Positions 36,242-46,639 of a stretch of DNA of 64,000 nucleotides are shown here, in pieces. Location: assembly GCA_020002185.1 (NCBI GenBank), contig CM034531.1, positions 71,977,690 to 72,041,689 on the forward strand. The letters are read 5' to 3'. The stretch is from Paraescarpia echinospica (Eukaryota > Annelida > Polychaeta > Sabellida > Siboglinidae). Every line of letters begins with the position of its first letter. The first letter of the stretch is position 1. Made by a program: the position numbers and the translations under genes. The notes under the pieces are model-generated. The model saw only the letters and a list, made by a program, of their open reading frames with translations. It ran no database searches and was not told where the DNA came from.

Positions 36242-38313
36242 CCAATATTCATTTCTTTCGGGCGCCAATGGGAGTTTTTCGCAAGTTTCAAGGGGAGTGG
36301 ATGCAATTGGAGGATTTGCCCCTCTCCCTAAATTACCCTCTCTGGATCAGCAATTGCGTTTACCTAGGCCTCACGAAAGTACGGGTGCCTAGGGTCCACG
36401 AATGTCTTTATCCGCCACTAACTGGATTTAACTAACGCAGTTTGTTGAAAAATACTGCAACGAAGCCCAATGCAGGAGTTTTGTGTTTTAGAGTGGCGCC
36501 TGTTTAAAACAGTCTTGCTCTTCTGGATTTTTAATATAATGTTTTACTGTAAGATAATGTAAGATACTTTTTTGAAAATATCTTACCATGTATCCACCAA
36601 ATTACTTTTAATTTTTAATAAGTACGATTCGAGGGTCTGATACATTCGAAATAACATTGACCACCCTAGATTCAGATATATTTCACGTAACAGAACAGAT
36701 AACGATTTGCAGATAGCATAATCAATCGTTTAGTAGAAATATACGCATTGGTTGGGACGGAATTATACCCTATTCCCGCAGAACTTGTGGGGAACAGTCC
36801 CAATAGGCAAACCAGGTACAGCTTCGGTCGAGACAATCAAAACAATCCGTATTCGAATCCTCTTGCTAGATGTTTTAGGCTTGGGCAAGTTCGTTCACTC
36901 CACGTTAATCCAGTTCACACAGCAATCTACAGGAGTGCATGGCTGTTGACAATGGGGAATATTTCTGTAAGAATAATCTTCGCACTTTAATTGTACTGTT
37001 GTTGAATATGTCCCAGAGAAGGTGTTTGAATGGACATAACTGCCAGGAGTTTTGAATAGTCGTAAGGGCTCGCTGCCGAGCTATACCTAAAACATAACGC
37101 ATCAACCATCCACTATATAATCACAGTCGAATAATTACCTTATACGGATTCACCGTATCACGACAAGTGATTTTCACCCGATGAGTTATATATATACTGT
37201 TAATAATTGACTGATTCCCTCATCCACGATTCTACAAAGCGGAATTCCATGTAAATGTGAAAAAAATCGGTACACAATATTTAATATAGCAAAACAAGCA
37301 GACGCTGTGACACTTTTATACAGTTTCCACCATGGTAGTTACATTGCTACCGTTTATTTAATATGTCAACAAACTAAATGGTGCGTAGTTGATATTCGAC
37401 TGAAATGCTTGTATAAAATGATATTACGATTTTTGCGACAGATCATATCGTGACGGCAGTTCTTTTGTCGGACAATGTTGAAAGACATTATTGCGTAACA
37501 GTCGTATCAGCATTTCGTCATCAGTTGTGAGTAGTGATTCAGAAAATTAATCGCTGATTGATTATCAATGTCCTTTTATTATTTATTTAGGCGATATCTT
37601 AAATATACCGAAGACAATCTGCGTTGTCAGTAAGTTACCATGACGTGCTAGTTTACCGTGACGAATAACTGTCCGGATTACTGGGTACTAATGTGCGCAA
37701 AACGACGAGTTTATATTAAAATAATGGAACCGGTTGTTAATTTTTTGGTTGTAAATAGTCCACGCGTCTCTGAAAAACAACACAGTTGTTGAGCAAAACG
37801 TCCATCAATCCCCATAACAGCAACGGCGACGGAATGCTTAATGCGAAACTGAAACCATCGCTCGTTGTAAGGATATCAACTCAGAACATCGACGTCGGAT
37901 ATTAGACGACATTACTTTCGTTGGGGGGCGGGAGGTCAGAGAGGCAGTTTGTTTCATCTGGTGATGGACCTGGATATTTTCCCTTCGCAGTTTTGCGTCC
38001 CCTCACTTTGTTCGTGCGCACGGATTAAAATTATCGCACAATTTATTTCATCGTTCTGTGCCTCCATGTGCGTAGCCTCAATTACACAGGCACCGAGAAG
38101 AGGCAGCAAACTAACTGTACAGTAATTCATTTAGAGTAAACGTTTTTTCAGTTAATGCTATGATAGAGTGAGAATCATCATTGCAATGTTTACAAACGCT
38201 TACCTAAGGGTGGGGGCTGAGGCCAGATTAAAGTTATTTCACCTGTGATAGGACGCACGTTTTAAGAGAAAATCCCCTAAAGAACACATACATATTTCAC
38301 AGTGTTGATGCTG
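36242..38313. other. 5' flank of unit B, no gene recognised
   Basis: Near-identical to 25259-27333; no coding signature. Confidence 0.5.
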
Positions 38314-38390
38314 TGGGTTGACACATCCCGGATGCAAGGAGGAAGTCAACAGAGGTGCGAAGTGCAAGCTTGTGTCAGGTCCGGGTGTAT
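38314..38390 (+). promoter_or_regulatory. galaxin upstream element (unit B)
   Basis: Same element as in unit A with one visible substitution (GGGTGTATT for GGGTTTATT at its right edge). Confidence 0.6.
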
Positions 38391-38456
38391 TTCACAACAT
38401 TGTAAACAAGTAGATCCGGTTGCACACTGACTCGCTGTTGTAGAGGCAGTGATCAG

Positions 38457-38466
38457 TATATATAAG
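38457..38466 (+). promoter_or_regulatory. TATA box of galaxin B
   Basis: TATATATAAG. The probable leader exon ends at 38558 before donor GTACGC (38559). The leader contains ATGs whose frame (starting MHMIICNIAATD) is not the galaxin frame and would stop at TGA overlapping the GTG-AAA of exon 2. Confidence 0.6.
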
Positions 38467-38558
38467 ACAACGTTCTACGATGCACATGATTATATGCAAC
38501 ATCGCCGCGACTGATACCAGATTACAGATCCAAAGTCATATGTTAGAAGACCAGAAAG

Positions 38559-39169
38559 GTACGCACGAGTTTGATAAATAGTGCTATTTATATTTAGATA
38601 GAAACGAAATACTATGTCAGTACCACACCATTAATATTTCCGTGTGAAAAATACGTAATGTTATTTATATGTATGGTAAATGTCGTTACTTCTCCAAGTA
38701 ACCAACACTAACCTATACGGCGTGACATTTCAATATTACCTCTTCAGTTATTCTCCTTAAACTCGTCAACCCAGAACCAACTTCTGTATTTCACCGGAAT
38801 GTGATTTGATTCTACAGGCATTTACTTCGTATGACACAACTCGTGTATTACTGCATGACGTTGTGTAATGCGACTCCATCAACTCAGTCTGATGTTTTAG
38901 ACATTGAAGTTTGACGGATTATGCTTACAGTAGCTTCATTTAACATTGCATTCAGTGTGTGGTCTTTTGTATGTTTGCGCATATCCCGATTTGTACGAAA
39001 CACGCATATTAATGTCAGACAGTTGTGAGTATGAGCGTCTTGAAATGAATTTGTTAATTCAACTATGGCCTAATTGCAACATATTATTTTTTCAGGGTAC
39101 CACTAAAACACTATTCTCGAAGTAGACCATTAATTTTATATCAGATATTTGATATATATCCGATGTTTG

Positions 39170-39201
<32 letters not shown>

Positions 39202-40079
39202 ATATATATATATATATCAAACATCTGATATAAAATTAATATATATATATATATAATGCCGCTAGTGTTTCATATAAGAACGTAACATGTTGGGAATGTG
39301 GAAGTCGTGGAGTGGGCACTTTTGAAATTAAACGGACTCTTTTTGTTACCAAAATTACACAAAATAAATAATTTCCCAATAAAACGTTTATTGTACAATA
39401 AATCATAATACCACGTACAATTCAGTGTAGCAGATTATATAGTATATATATAAATGTGCCTCTTAAAAACATAGCTCTATTACGATGTGATCTTGAAAAA
39501 TGATCTTGAAAAAACTAAAAACATTGTACTTTCTGTATCATCCTTTTCGGTTGTGATAGCTCGTTCAACTTATTGTGTACTACCTTAGGCTTCTGTTTGT
39601 GGAACTGTTCCTTATTCGCCAACGTCTTCCATACAGGTTCCCATCTTTTCACCTCGATACCAAACAGACCGGCATCATTCCATACATACAGTTAGATATC
39701 CGACAAGTCTTGTTTGAGAAGAGAATCACCATGTAAGTACGGACTACGATATTGATATTAGCATATATATAATATTCATACACACACATACACGCACAAA
39801 TACATTCATACACACATACATACAAACATGCATACAATTTAAGGGGCCGGGCGACTCTTATACATACATACATGCATACATACATACATTCATACTTATA
39901 TACATAAATATTTACATACATGCATGCCTGCATGTATATATGCACACAGGCACACATGCATACATGCATATACAAACATACAAACATACATATATACCTA
40001 CGTACAAACATACATACATGCATACATAAACACGCACATCTGCTTACATATGTACATATACACATGCATGCTTACACAA

Positions 40080-40149
<70 letters not shown>

Positions 40150-41381
40150 TCAAATACACATACACATACATACATACATACATACATACATACATACATA
40201 CATACATACATACATACATACATACATACATACATGCATACATACATACATACATGCATACATACATTCATACATTGTCCCAAATGTTTATATAGTCGCA
40301 AAGCAAGTGCGTGTATATGTATGTATATATATAAGTATAATTGTAACATAATTATCAATTAAAGGGGCCGGGTGACTCTCAATAAGGCTTAGGTGTAGCT
40401 GCTCCTACAGCAGCTACCCTGTGAATATTATTTAGTACAAATCAACGAATGACTACAAATAATTACACACCTAATGATGTAGATACTTCAAGACGAAATT
40501 ATAGGTTATATAAAACAAGAAAAAACATGACATAATACAGTTTCTAATGAAGCCGGTACACTGCAAGGAGGTGTAATGAAAGACATAATCACCCACGCTG
40601 ATCTGTGTAACAATTTTTCTATTTTACAGGTTGCTATACAGATTTGTAATCAAATTACTTTTGCAATTATTTGCAAAACCATGTAAATGTGAATAAATAG
40701 TTTGGTTTGATCAGGTGTATTATTGTTTCGTCAGAGATAATCATCACTTGTGTCTATTGAGAATATCTAAAATCCACGAACATACATTTGAAGTATTATC
40801 AACATGGCTTTTCCCCTTGAATTTTTTGTTTAAACATAAACCAAGAAAATTCATTTGATGCACTCTATAAATAATTATATTTTCCATGTTTTATTAAAGT
40901 TGGATTTACATATTTTCTTATGATCGTTTTAAAAGCATGTATCTAGTTTCATTACAATTAAGATAATTGTTTTAGTTTTAGCCACGTATTAATAAAGTGT
41001 TTTATATTTCCATTTTCTTCATTAATTGAAAAATGTCTACGGTATTCTAGGGCGTGGTGTCATCGACGTACATCATTAAATAGAACTTTTTTGATGCACC
41101 CCAGAAACTGTCATTGATACATACACACGTACGCGCTCGCACACTCAATCGCTGGCACACACACTCACGCACGCGCGCGCGCACACACACACACATGCAC
41201 ACGCACACGAACACACACATACACACGCGTGCGCGCACGTACGTACGCAAGTACGCACGCACGCACACACACACACACACGTATATATATATATTTATTT
41301 GAAATTTGAAGATCATTAACATATTTATCGTTCTTCATATTGTTCATACAGAAGATTGTACCCATATTTTACATGTTTCAG
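38559..41381 (+). other. galaxin B intron, microsatellite-rich
   Basis: Inferred from donor GTACGC and acceptor TTTCAG at 41381. Contains the same hairpins and arrays as A: the AT inverted repeat near 39131-39238, the ACAT/AC array at about 39780-40265, the 9-bp hairpin at 40395-40417, and a CG/CA alternating tract at about 41120-41280. Confidence 0.55.
39780..40265. repeat. (ACAT)n and (AC)n compound array, unit B
   Basis: As in unit A but with a longer AC core (about 40095-40147). Flanked on both sides by the word GGGGCCGGGYGACTCT (near 39843 and 40365). Confidence 0.92.
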
Positions 41382-41391
41382 GTGTCGTGTT

Positions 41392-41772
41392 GTGAAATTC
41401 CAATTGGCACTACTCTTGCTGATTGTCGCTTCTCTGTCAATGGCAAGCGCTTGGTCGGTCGATGGGGTTTGCGGTTCCCAGAGGTACAACCCGACTTTTT
41501 CAATTTGCTGCGGTGGCCGTATTAGCAGCAAACCGTTCAATGCCAGGTGTTGCGGTACTCAAGCTTACGACAGCCAATGGAAAATCTGCTGCGGCGGCCG
41601 AATTAGCAGCAAACCGTTCAATGCAAGGTGTTGCGGTACTCAAGCTTACGACAGCCAATGGAAAATCTGCTGCGGCGGCCGAATTAGCAGCAAACCGTTC
41701 AATGCAAGGTGTTGCGGTACTCAAGCTTACGATAGTCAATGGCGTAATTGCTGCAACGGCAGAGTTTGTTAA
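41392..41772 (+). CDS. galaxin-like secreted di-cysteine repeat protein, copy B (only open copy)
   Basis: Exon 2 starts at 41382 after TTTCAG. Ten bases later GTG-AAA-TTC opens a 126-codon frame: signal peptide VKFQLALLLLIVASLSMASA, a linker WSVDGVCGSQRYNPTFSI, three 27-residue repeats coded by exact 81-bp units (starts 41506, 41587, 41668), and a terminal half unit ending NCCNGRVC. Each repeat has two CC pairs 14 residues apart and a YDSQW word, the galaxin pattern. Galaxins are cysteine-rich extracellular proteins associated with mineralised matrices and, in a squid, with symbiosis-related antimicrobial activity; which role applies here is unknown. The related gene D has ATG where this has GTG, so the initiator is uncertain: an upstream exon, a non-ATG start or a dead gene are all possible. 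Confidence 0.78.
   Translation: MKFQLALLLLIVASLSMASAWSVDGVCGSQRYNPTFSICCGGRISSKPFNARCCGTQAYDSQWKICCGGRISSKPFNARCCGTQAYDSQWKICCGGRISSKPFNARCCGTQAYDSQWRNCCNGRVC
41506..41748 (+). repeat. 81-bp coding tandem repeat in galaxin B
   Basis: Three units of exactly 81 bp (27 codons). Units 2 and 3 are nearly identical in DNA, indicating recent in-frame expansion or homogenisation. Confidence 0.95.
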
Positions 41773-41964
41773 ACGCTAACAAGCTCAGACATTTCAATTA
41801 AATAATACGATTCCGCTGCGGATTTGCAAAAGTCGATACGCATCGGTTAAATTTGATTAATTGTTGTCATTTTGTGTTGATGAAACTGGTCACGAAATGT
41901 TGTGATTTCTTGGGAATCCGTTTCTAGCTATTTTTTATTGCAGCTATGTACGTGGTCGAGGTTG

Positions 41965-41970
41965 AATAAA
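41965..41970 (+). terminator. poly(A) signal AATAAA, galaxin B
   Basis: AATAAA 193 bp after the stop, same context as in A. Confidence 0.6.
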
Positions 41971-42142
41971 ACATAATGCAATATATCCAACACTTTTGCC
42001 GATACGTTCTCATTACGATGGCAGTGTGTAACCTCACGTTGAGCACATCATAGTAGATTTTACTGGTATCAGGTTTTGCAATTTGTGTGTGTCACTTTGC
42101 TTTCGTCTATCTGTTTCTATATGTGTCTATCTTGCTAATCTC

Positions 42143-42160
42143 TCTCTCTCTATATATATA

Positions 42161-42259
<99 letters not shown>

Positions 42260-42272
42260 CTCTCTCTCTCTT
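42143..42272. repeat. (CT)n / (CTAT)n tract, unit B
   Basis: Nearly pure CT repeat with short TCTA runs; corresponds to 31130-31376 in unit A but lacks the long (AT)n. Confidence 0.93.
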
Positions 42273-43389
42273 TCTGCCACCTGGATAAAGCGCTTCAACA
42301 AAATGTCCTACTGCGTCTAGATTATTTGAAATAACTAGCGTCTCCTTGCCATCATAATTTCGCGCAAATCATCTCTCAAACAGACACCATTCAACACCAT
42401 TCAATTATATGAATAACAACTGTTTACAAGAACACTTTTTATATTTGATCTTCGAAAGTTCTGCTCCATTATCATGACTATCATTAGTATAATTGTTTTG
42501 TAAATTCCAACAACGTAATGATCATTATCATATTCCGCATAGTTATTCCTATTATCGTAAGCATTGTGGTCATTATTTCATCATGCACACCAGCATCAAC
42601 ATAATTATAATCAACATATCACTATCACTTTAATTCCATCCACAATTACATAATGGGGTCAGATGAGCCAACAAATAGATGGTGTCCAATAAGTGTCGCC
42701 ATATATTACATATCCAAGAAATAACAAGTGATTCTGCGATACCACCATCACATGTCTCACGCAAAGAATTTTGATAGCCGATATTCTGAGCTGCTGTGCT
42801 TACAAGGGTCGTTTTTTGGGACAGAACGTTAGTATTTTTATTTTATCTATATGTCTTAAAGACCATTTCCTGTTACAACTTAAAACAAACAGGGGATCGA
42901 GGATGGAAGAACAAGTTAGCTATCAAAGTGGTCACAACTGGAACTGGTATCAAATATGCTGCTAACACCAGTCGTTTATTAGATGACCCATGCAATTTAC
43001 ATACATGTTAAATTACATATGTAATTGTATATTTGTTGCTGTTCCTTTAGGCTTCATATAACGCTTTTATTTATTTGGGATATGTATTAAGTTACCCAAA
43101 AATATAGGTTTCATGTCAATCTATTTAATGGGAAATCTCAAACATTAAGGGGCATATCCTCAAATGCAATTAAGCGGTAATAGAGCAATTGATTGGTCAT
43201 CCAACAAACTAAATTACTGGATATCATAACATTTAAGCTTAGTGGGGCCCTTTATCTTTGAGATGACCCAATTATTTGCTTGAGATTACTTTTGCTTTGT
43301 TTTGTTTCGATGAGCCTTTTCGTACCCCGGATAATCCAGATGATGTTATCAAACAAAACTCTCTCTCATGACCATATATCTCCGTTAGT
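42273..43389. other. 3' flank of galaxin B, no gene recognised
   Basis: Homologous to 31377-32469 with several percent divergence. Confidence 0.5.
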
Positions 43390-45490
43390 TTTGTATGTAT
43401 GGGGCTGAAAACTAATATCGAAATCTTGGCTCTGTGCGAGTTACTAAATTTCTGAATCTCCTGGCTTGCTGCATGTCACCGGACATATGAGCAGGATGCC
43501 GCTGTCCAATCAGGTGGCGGTAGCCGTCTGTGACCCATGGTTTAAAAAAAGTGTTCAATCGAACACGATCTCTACTTCTCTATGAAGCATTCAGCCACGC
43601 TGCAATTAATACGCGAATACTAGTTGTACACAAATATCCACCAATGTCCATAGACAGGTACTCATTCATACAGCTGAGTGAACTGAAGCAATGTAGAGTA
43701 AACCAACTTGCCCAAGGTTCGACAACGCCGCACTGGATTCGAACCCGCGTTCTCTCAGTCGACAGTCCGGAGCTCGTACAGCTGCGCTACTGCACTCCAC
43801 AGTTCTACTAGTTTATCAGTGCTATGACATGACACAATCTTGTATGGAAAACACGTACTCATCAAGAGTTTCCTTGAAGAAATTAATCTGTTCCTCGCAC
43901 GTAGTCAATGTGTAAATATAGTCCCTTCTGGTCTGTGTCAGCGCCGAAGTGAACAGTGCTCGATCGTTGTTACCCATGCGCCTGGTAAAGGTTTTCTGGA
44001 CCATGCCCGTGTCAAGTGTTTGGAACCACGATGGGACCAGTAAGACCATTTTGTGGTCGGATGTTCCCAATTCATCAAGCACTGTAGGACAGCCGTACAC
44101 GGGTGACATGTTCGACCATATTTTATCAAATATTGCACAATTACTTGTGGCTGTTGTAACAAGTTTCTCGTGTCCATAATGCGTGCGTAAAACGATTCCT
44201 TGAATTGATTAAAATCCCCACTTAAAATAACACACAGTCTGGGCTACATCGGAACAAAGACAAGTTATCAGGCATTCTCGCATAGAACCATTGTCAGCAT
44301 CAGGTGGGTGGTAAATGCACGCTAGAATTATACACGAGTATTTTCTTGGTAGTTTGTTAGGCTTAATGATAGTCCATATCACATCGTGTTCAGCATCTTC
44401 AATGTCATGTAACCAATCATGCACAATGGTCTCGGCCACATAACACGCCACCCCTGCGCGTCCTTTATTCACACGGTTCTTCCATTCGCATCTAAAACCT
44501 GCCAAACCGACAGATTCCGACGACAAATAGCTCTCGAACCAGAATTATGTGACGCTCACGCACGCCACGTCGTTCAAACATGCCACCGTGATTAACTCGT
44601 CAGATTTCTCAATATTGTATGACCGAGCGTTGCGACTCAGCATCGCTGTTAAGCTCCACCGAGGATTGTTCGTACGCGTGACTAGATTGTCTGTATTCAC
44701 TCCTGATGTTCTGTGTGATGGTATATTACGAGCAGGGGTGACTATAGACCGAATGTTCAGAACTCCTTACATGACATGGCCGTGTTATTCCGGCCTTTTT
44801 TAGTTTCTCTTCGTTCTTAGACTCTCTTCGTCCAAAGAATGTTCATTGACCAGTTCGTTCAGGCCGATTCCCTAGTTACGTATGTGGTAATTCTCTTTGT
44901 GCCCTCCGTTCGCCGCACTGACGACACTGCACTTTATCGGCATGCTTACAGGTGGCAGTGACGCGGTTTGTTTCGCCGCATTTTGCACACTTGCCCATCG
45001 TGTGGCGTTGGCGATTACGGCGCTCAACCACTGTCCGGCAACGCTCATGTGCCGCTCTCCGAAAGATGCAGCCCATCCCTCTCGAATGCCGCATCGTCAA
45101 CGGCACCATTTTGGAAAGTGAAGTTGGCGTCATTGTCGACGAATGTCACGTGGATTTCGTCACACGTTGCCCTCACCTGTGAATTGACGTCAGCCCAGCG
45201 TTGTGGATCCGTTCTGCGCTTCGACAGCAGCACGCTGCTCACCGTGATGGATGACGTCTCCGTTCTCGCTTTTCTCAGGAGTTGTGCAACGTTTTGATTG
45301 AGGTCGTCAACGTTCGTTTTACCCATCGCCTCGTGGGTGCCCCCGACGATGACGATCTCATTGATGTTGTTCGTTTTTGCCGCGTCGACTATCATCTCTC
45401 CAATATCATAGAAAACAGCGCCCTATTTTGTATAGACGTTTTATGGGTTTCCGCCAGCGGTCTCCTCTATTCCCGAAAAGCAGCGTGACT
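43390..45490 (-). mobile_element. LINE fragment 'X' in unit B (SGNH-type ORF1, zinc knuckle, APE endonuclease)
   Basis: Longest copy of this LINE. Minus strand in order: an ORF1 end with an SGNH-hydrolase-like domain (45395-45045: IVIVGGTHE, VSSVLL, FERDGLHLSESGT), a C-rich CCHC-like stretch (CAKCGETN...CKHADKVQCRQCGE, 45133-44876), then endonuclease blocks (LAGFRCEWKN, ACIYHPPDADNG in 44526-44209; VLDELGTSDHKMVLL in 44109-43822, with the catalytic SDH retained). Frames are broken between these, and no reverse transcriptase follows. A SINE has inserted at 43545-43810. The block III-like GTH in place of GTN suggests either loss of activity or a divergent esterase. Distinct from the CR1 family elsewhere in the window. 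Confidence 0.8.
43545..43810 (-). mobile_element. tRNA-derived SINE inserted in unit B only
   Basis: 266 bp flanked by GTTTA duplications (43540-43544, 43811-43815). On the minus strand the head near 43800-43730 is tRNA-like, with a box A-like TAGCGCAGCTG and a box B GGTTCGAATCC. It is followed by a conserved body (CTTGGGCAAGTTGG, CATTGCTTCAGTTCACTC, AGCTGTATGAATGAGTACC) and ends in a T-rich tail. Units A (near 32618) and C (near 58245) have the uninterrupted target CCATGGTTTATCA, giving an exact empty site. The body resembles the conserved central domains of widespread invertebrate SINEs. Confidence 0.9.
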
Positions 45491-45544
45491 GCCTGCGGTT
45501 TATAATAACAATAAGTCTATTTTGTTTGGCAGTCATAACAAATA

Positions 45545-46345
45545 TTATAAATGCAACACTTTGCTATTGCTGTTTTCCTGATGAATTCAAATACGCCCAT
45601 GTCACATCACTTCTTAAGAAGTTATCTCTGCCTAAACAAGATCTAAACAGTTATAGACCTATTTCTTAACTTGAACATTAATAATGGTAAAGTGACTGCA
45701 CTTACCTTACTAGATCTCTCTGCCTTTTTGACACGATTGATCACAATATTCTCATTGAACGCTTATTAAAGTGGTACGGCATATCTGGCACAGCTCTAAG
45801 CTGGTTTTCTTCATATCTTATTGATAGATACCATACTATAAATATTGGGAACTGCTTTTCAGCTGCACTGTCGGCTTTATTTGGTGTTCCGCGGGGTTCT
45901 GTTCTTGGGCCTTTGCTTTTTACTCTTTACACCACGCCACTAAGCTCTGTTATACAAATACATAACTTAGATCATCTTTATGCTGATGATACTCAAATTT
46001 ACATTTAGTTCTCTACCCCGGATACAAATCGCTCCCTTAACCAACTTAGTGATTGCCTTCAAGATATCTTCCACTGGATGACTGACAGCAAGTTGAAATT
46101 AAATGCAAATAAAACTGAATTGATCATTATTGGTACTCCAATGCAGCATAGTAAACTGGATGGTTTTTTCCCTACGCGTATTTTGAATCAGTATATCACG
46201 CCAGCAACCTCGGTGTGGAATCTAGGAGTGATCTTTGACAGTAACTTCAATTTCCAACAACACATATCTCAAACATGTTGCTGCTGTTTTTATCATATTC
46301 GTGATCTTCGCCGTTTTCGCCGGTATATGTCACTGGATCTACTTG
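45545..46345 (+). pseudogene. LINE 'Y' reverse transcriptase fragment
   Basis: Plus-strand pieces in different frames: FPDEFKYAHVTSLLKK and NSYRPIS near 45570-45665; after an apparent internal deletion LLDLSAF / DTIDHNILIERL; then GVPRGSVLGPLLFTLY near 45885-45930, LYADDTQIYI near 45975-46005, and an open frame from 46078 with LKLNANKTELIIIGT, SVWNLGVIFDSNFNF and CFYHIRDLRR. These are standard Jockey/CR1-superfamily reverse transcriptase blocks. The element breaks off near 46335 where galaxin upstream sequence begins; the 158-codon open frame 46078-46554 is therefore a chimera. Confidence 0.85.
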
Positions 46346-46439
46346 ATTTCGTATTTGTAAACCAAACCCGGATCTTATACAAACTTGCATTTTGCACCTC
46401 AGTCGACTTTGCCATTGTATCCGGGATGTGTCAAGCGAC
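46333..46439 (-). repeat. relic of the galaxin upstream element
   Basis: Plus-strand words GGATCTACTTG, AAACCCGGATC, CTTGCATTTTGCACCTC and ATCCGGGATGTGTCAA match, in order, the inverted unit C sequence 63231-63334 (GGATCTACTTG, AAACCCGGACC, CTTGCACTTCGCACCTC, ATCCGGGATGTGTCAA). It is directly joined to the truncated LINE Y. Either a stranded promoter flank or a copy of a dispersed element. Confidence 0.7.
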
Positions 46440-46639
46440 AAAATATATTGTTTTATGCCTTTATAAACTCATAACAACGGACATACAAAGTCTGTACTCC
46501 ATTTCGACCCTACGGGCTATATGCTCAATATTTCTCCTAACAATAACAGGCTGATCGGGATTATACAGGTGACAATGTTATATGCCCAAAGGCAAAAAGG
46601 ACAGTGCATTATGATTGTATAACGTTTAAATATATTATT
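46440..46639. other. unassigned AT-rich spacer
   Basis: No signature beyond TA-rich, weakly palindromic runs near 46630-46680. Confidence 0.5.

Larger units (their letters stand above)
36242..45490 (+). repeat. galaxin segmental duplication, unit B
   Basis: Begins at the gap edge with the same bases as 25259 and follows unit A in order. It differs by microsatellite length, a 22-bp word present at 40364-40385 but absent from A, a SINE insertion (43545-43810), and many substitutions after the galaxin exon. It extends further into LINE X than unit A. Confidence 0.92.

Noticed and set aside
35195..36392. Open frames of 339-431 codons across the first gap (and 360-564 codons across 55501-56500)
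   Set aside because: They consist of unknown residues translated from N.
43725..43805. Functional tRNA gene
   Set aside because: Good box B but poor cloverleaf, and it is the head of a SINE with flanking target duplications.
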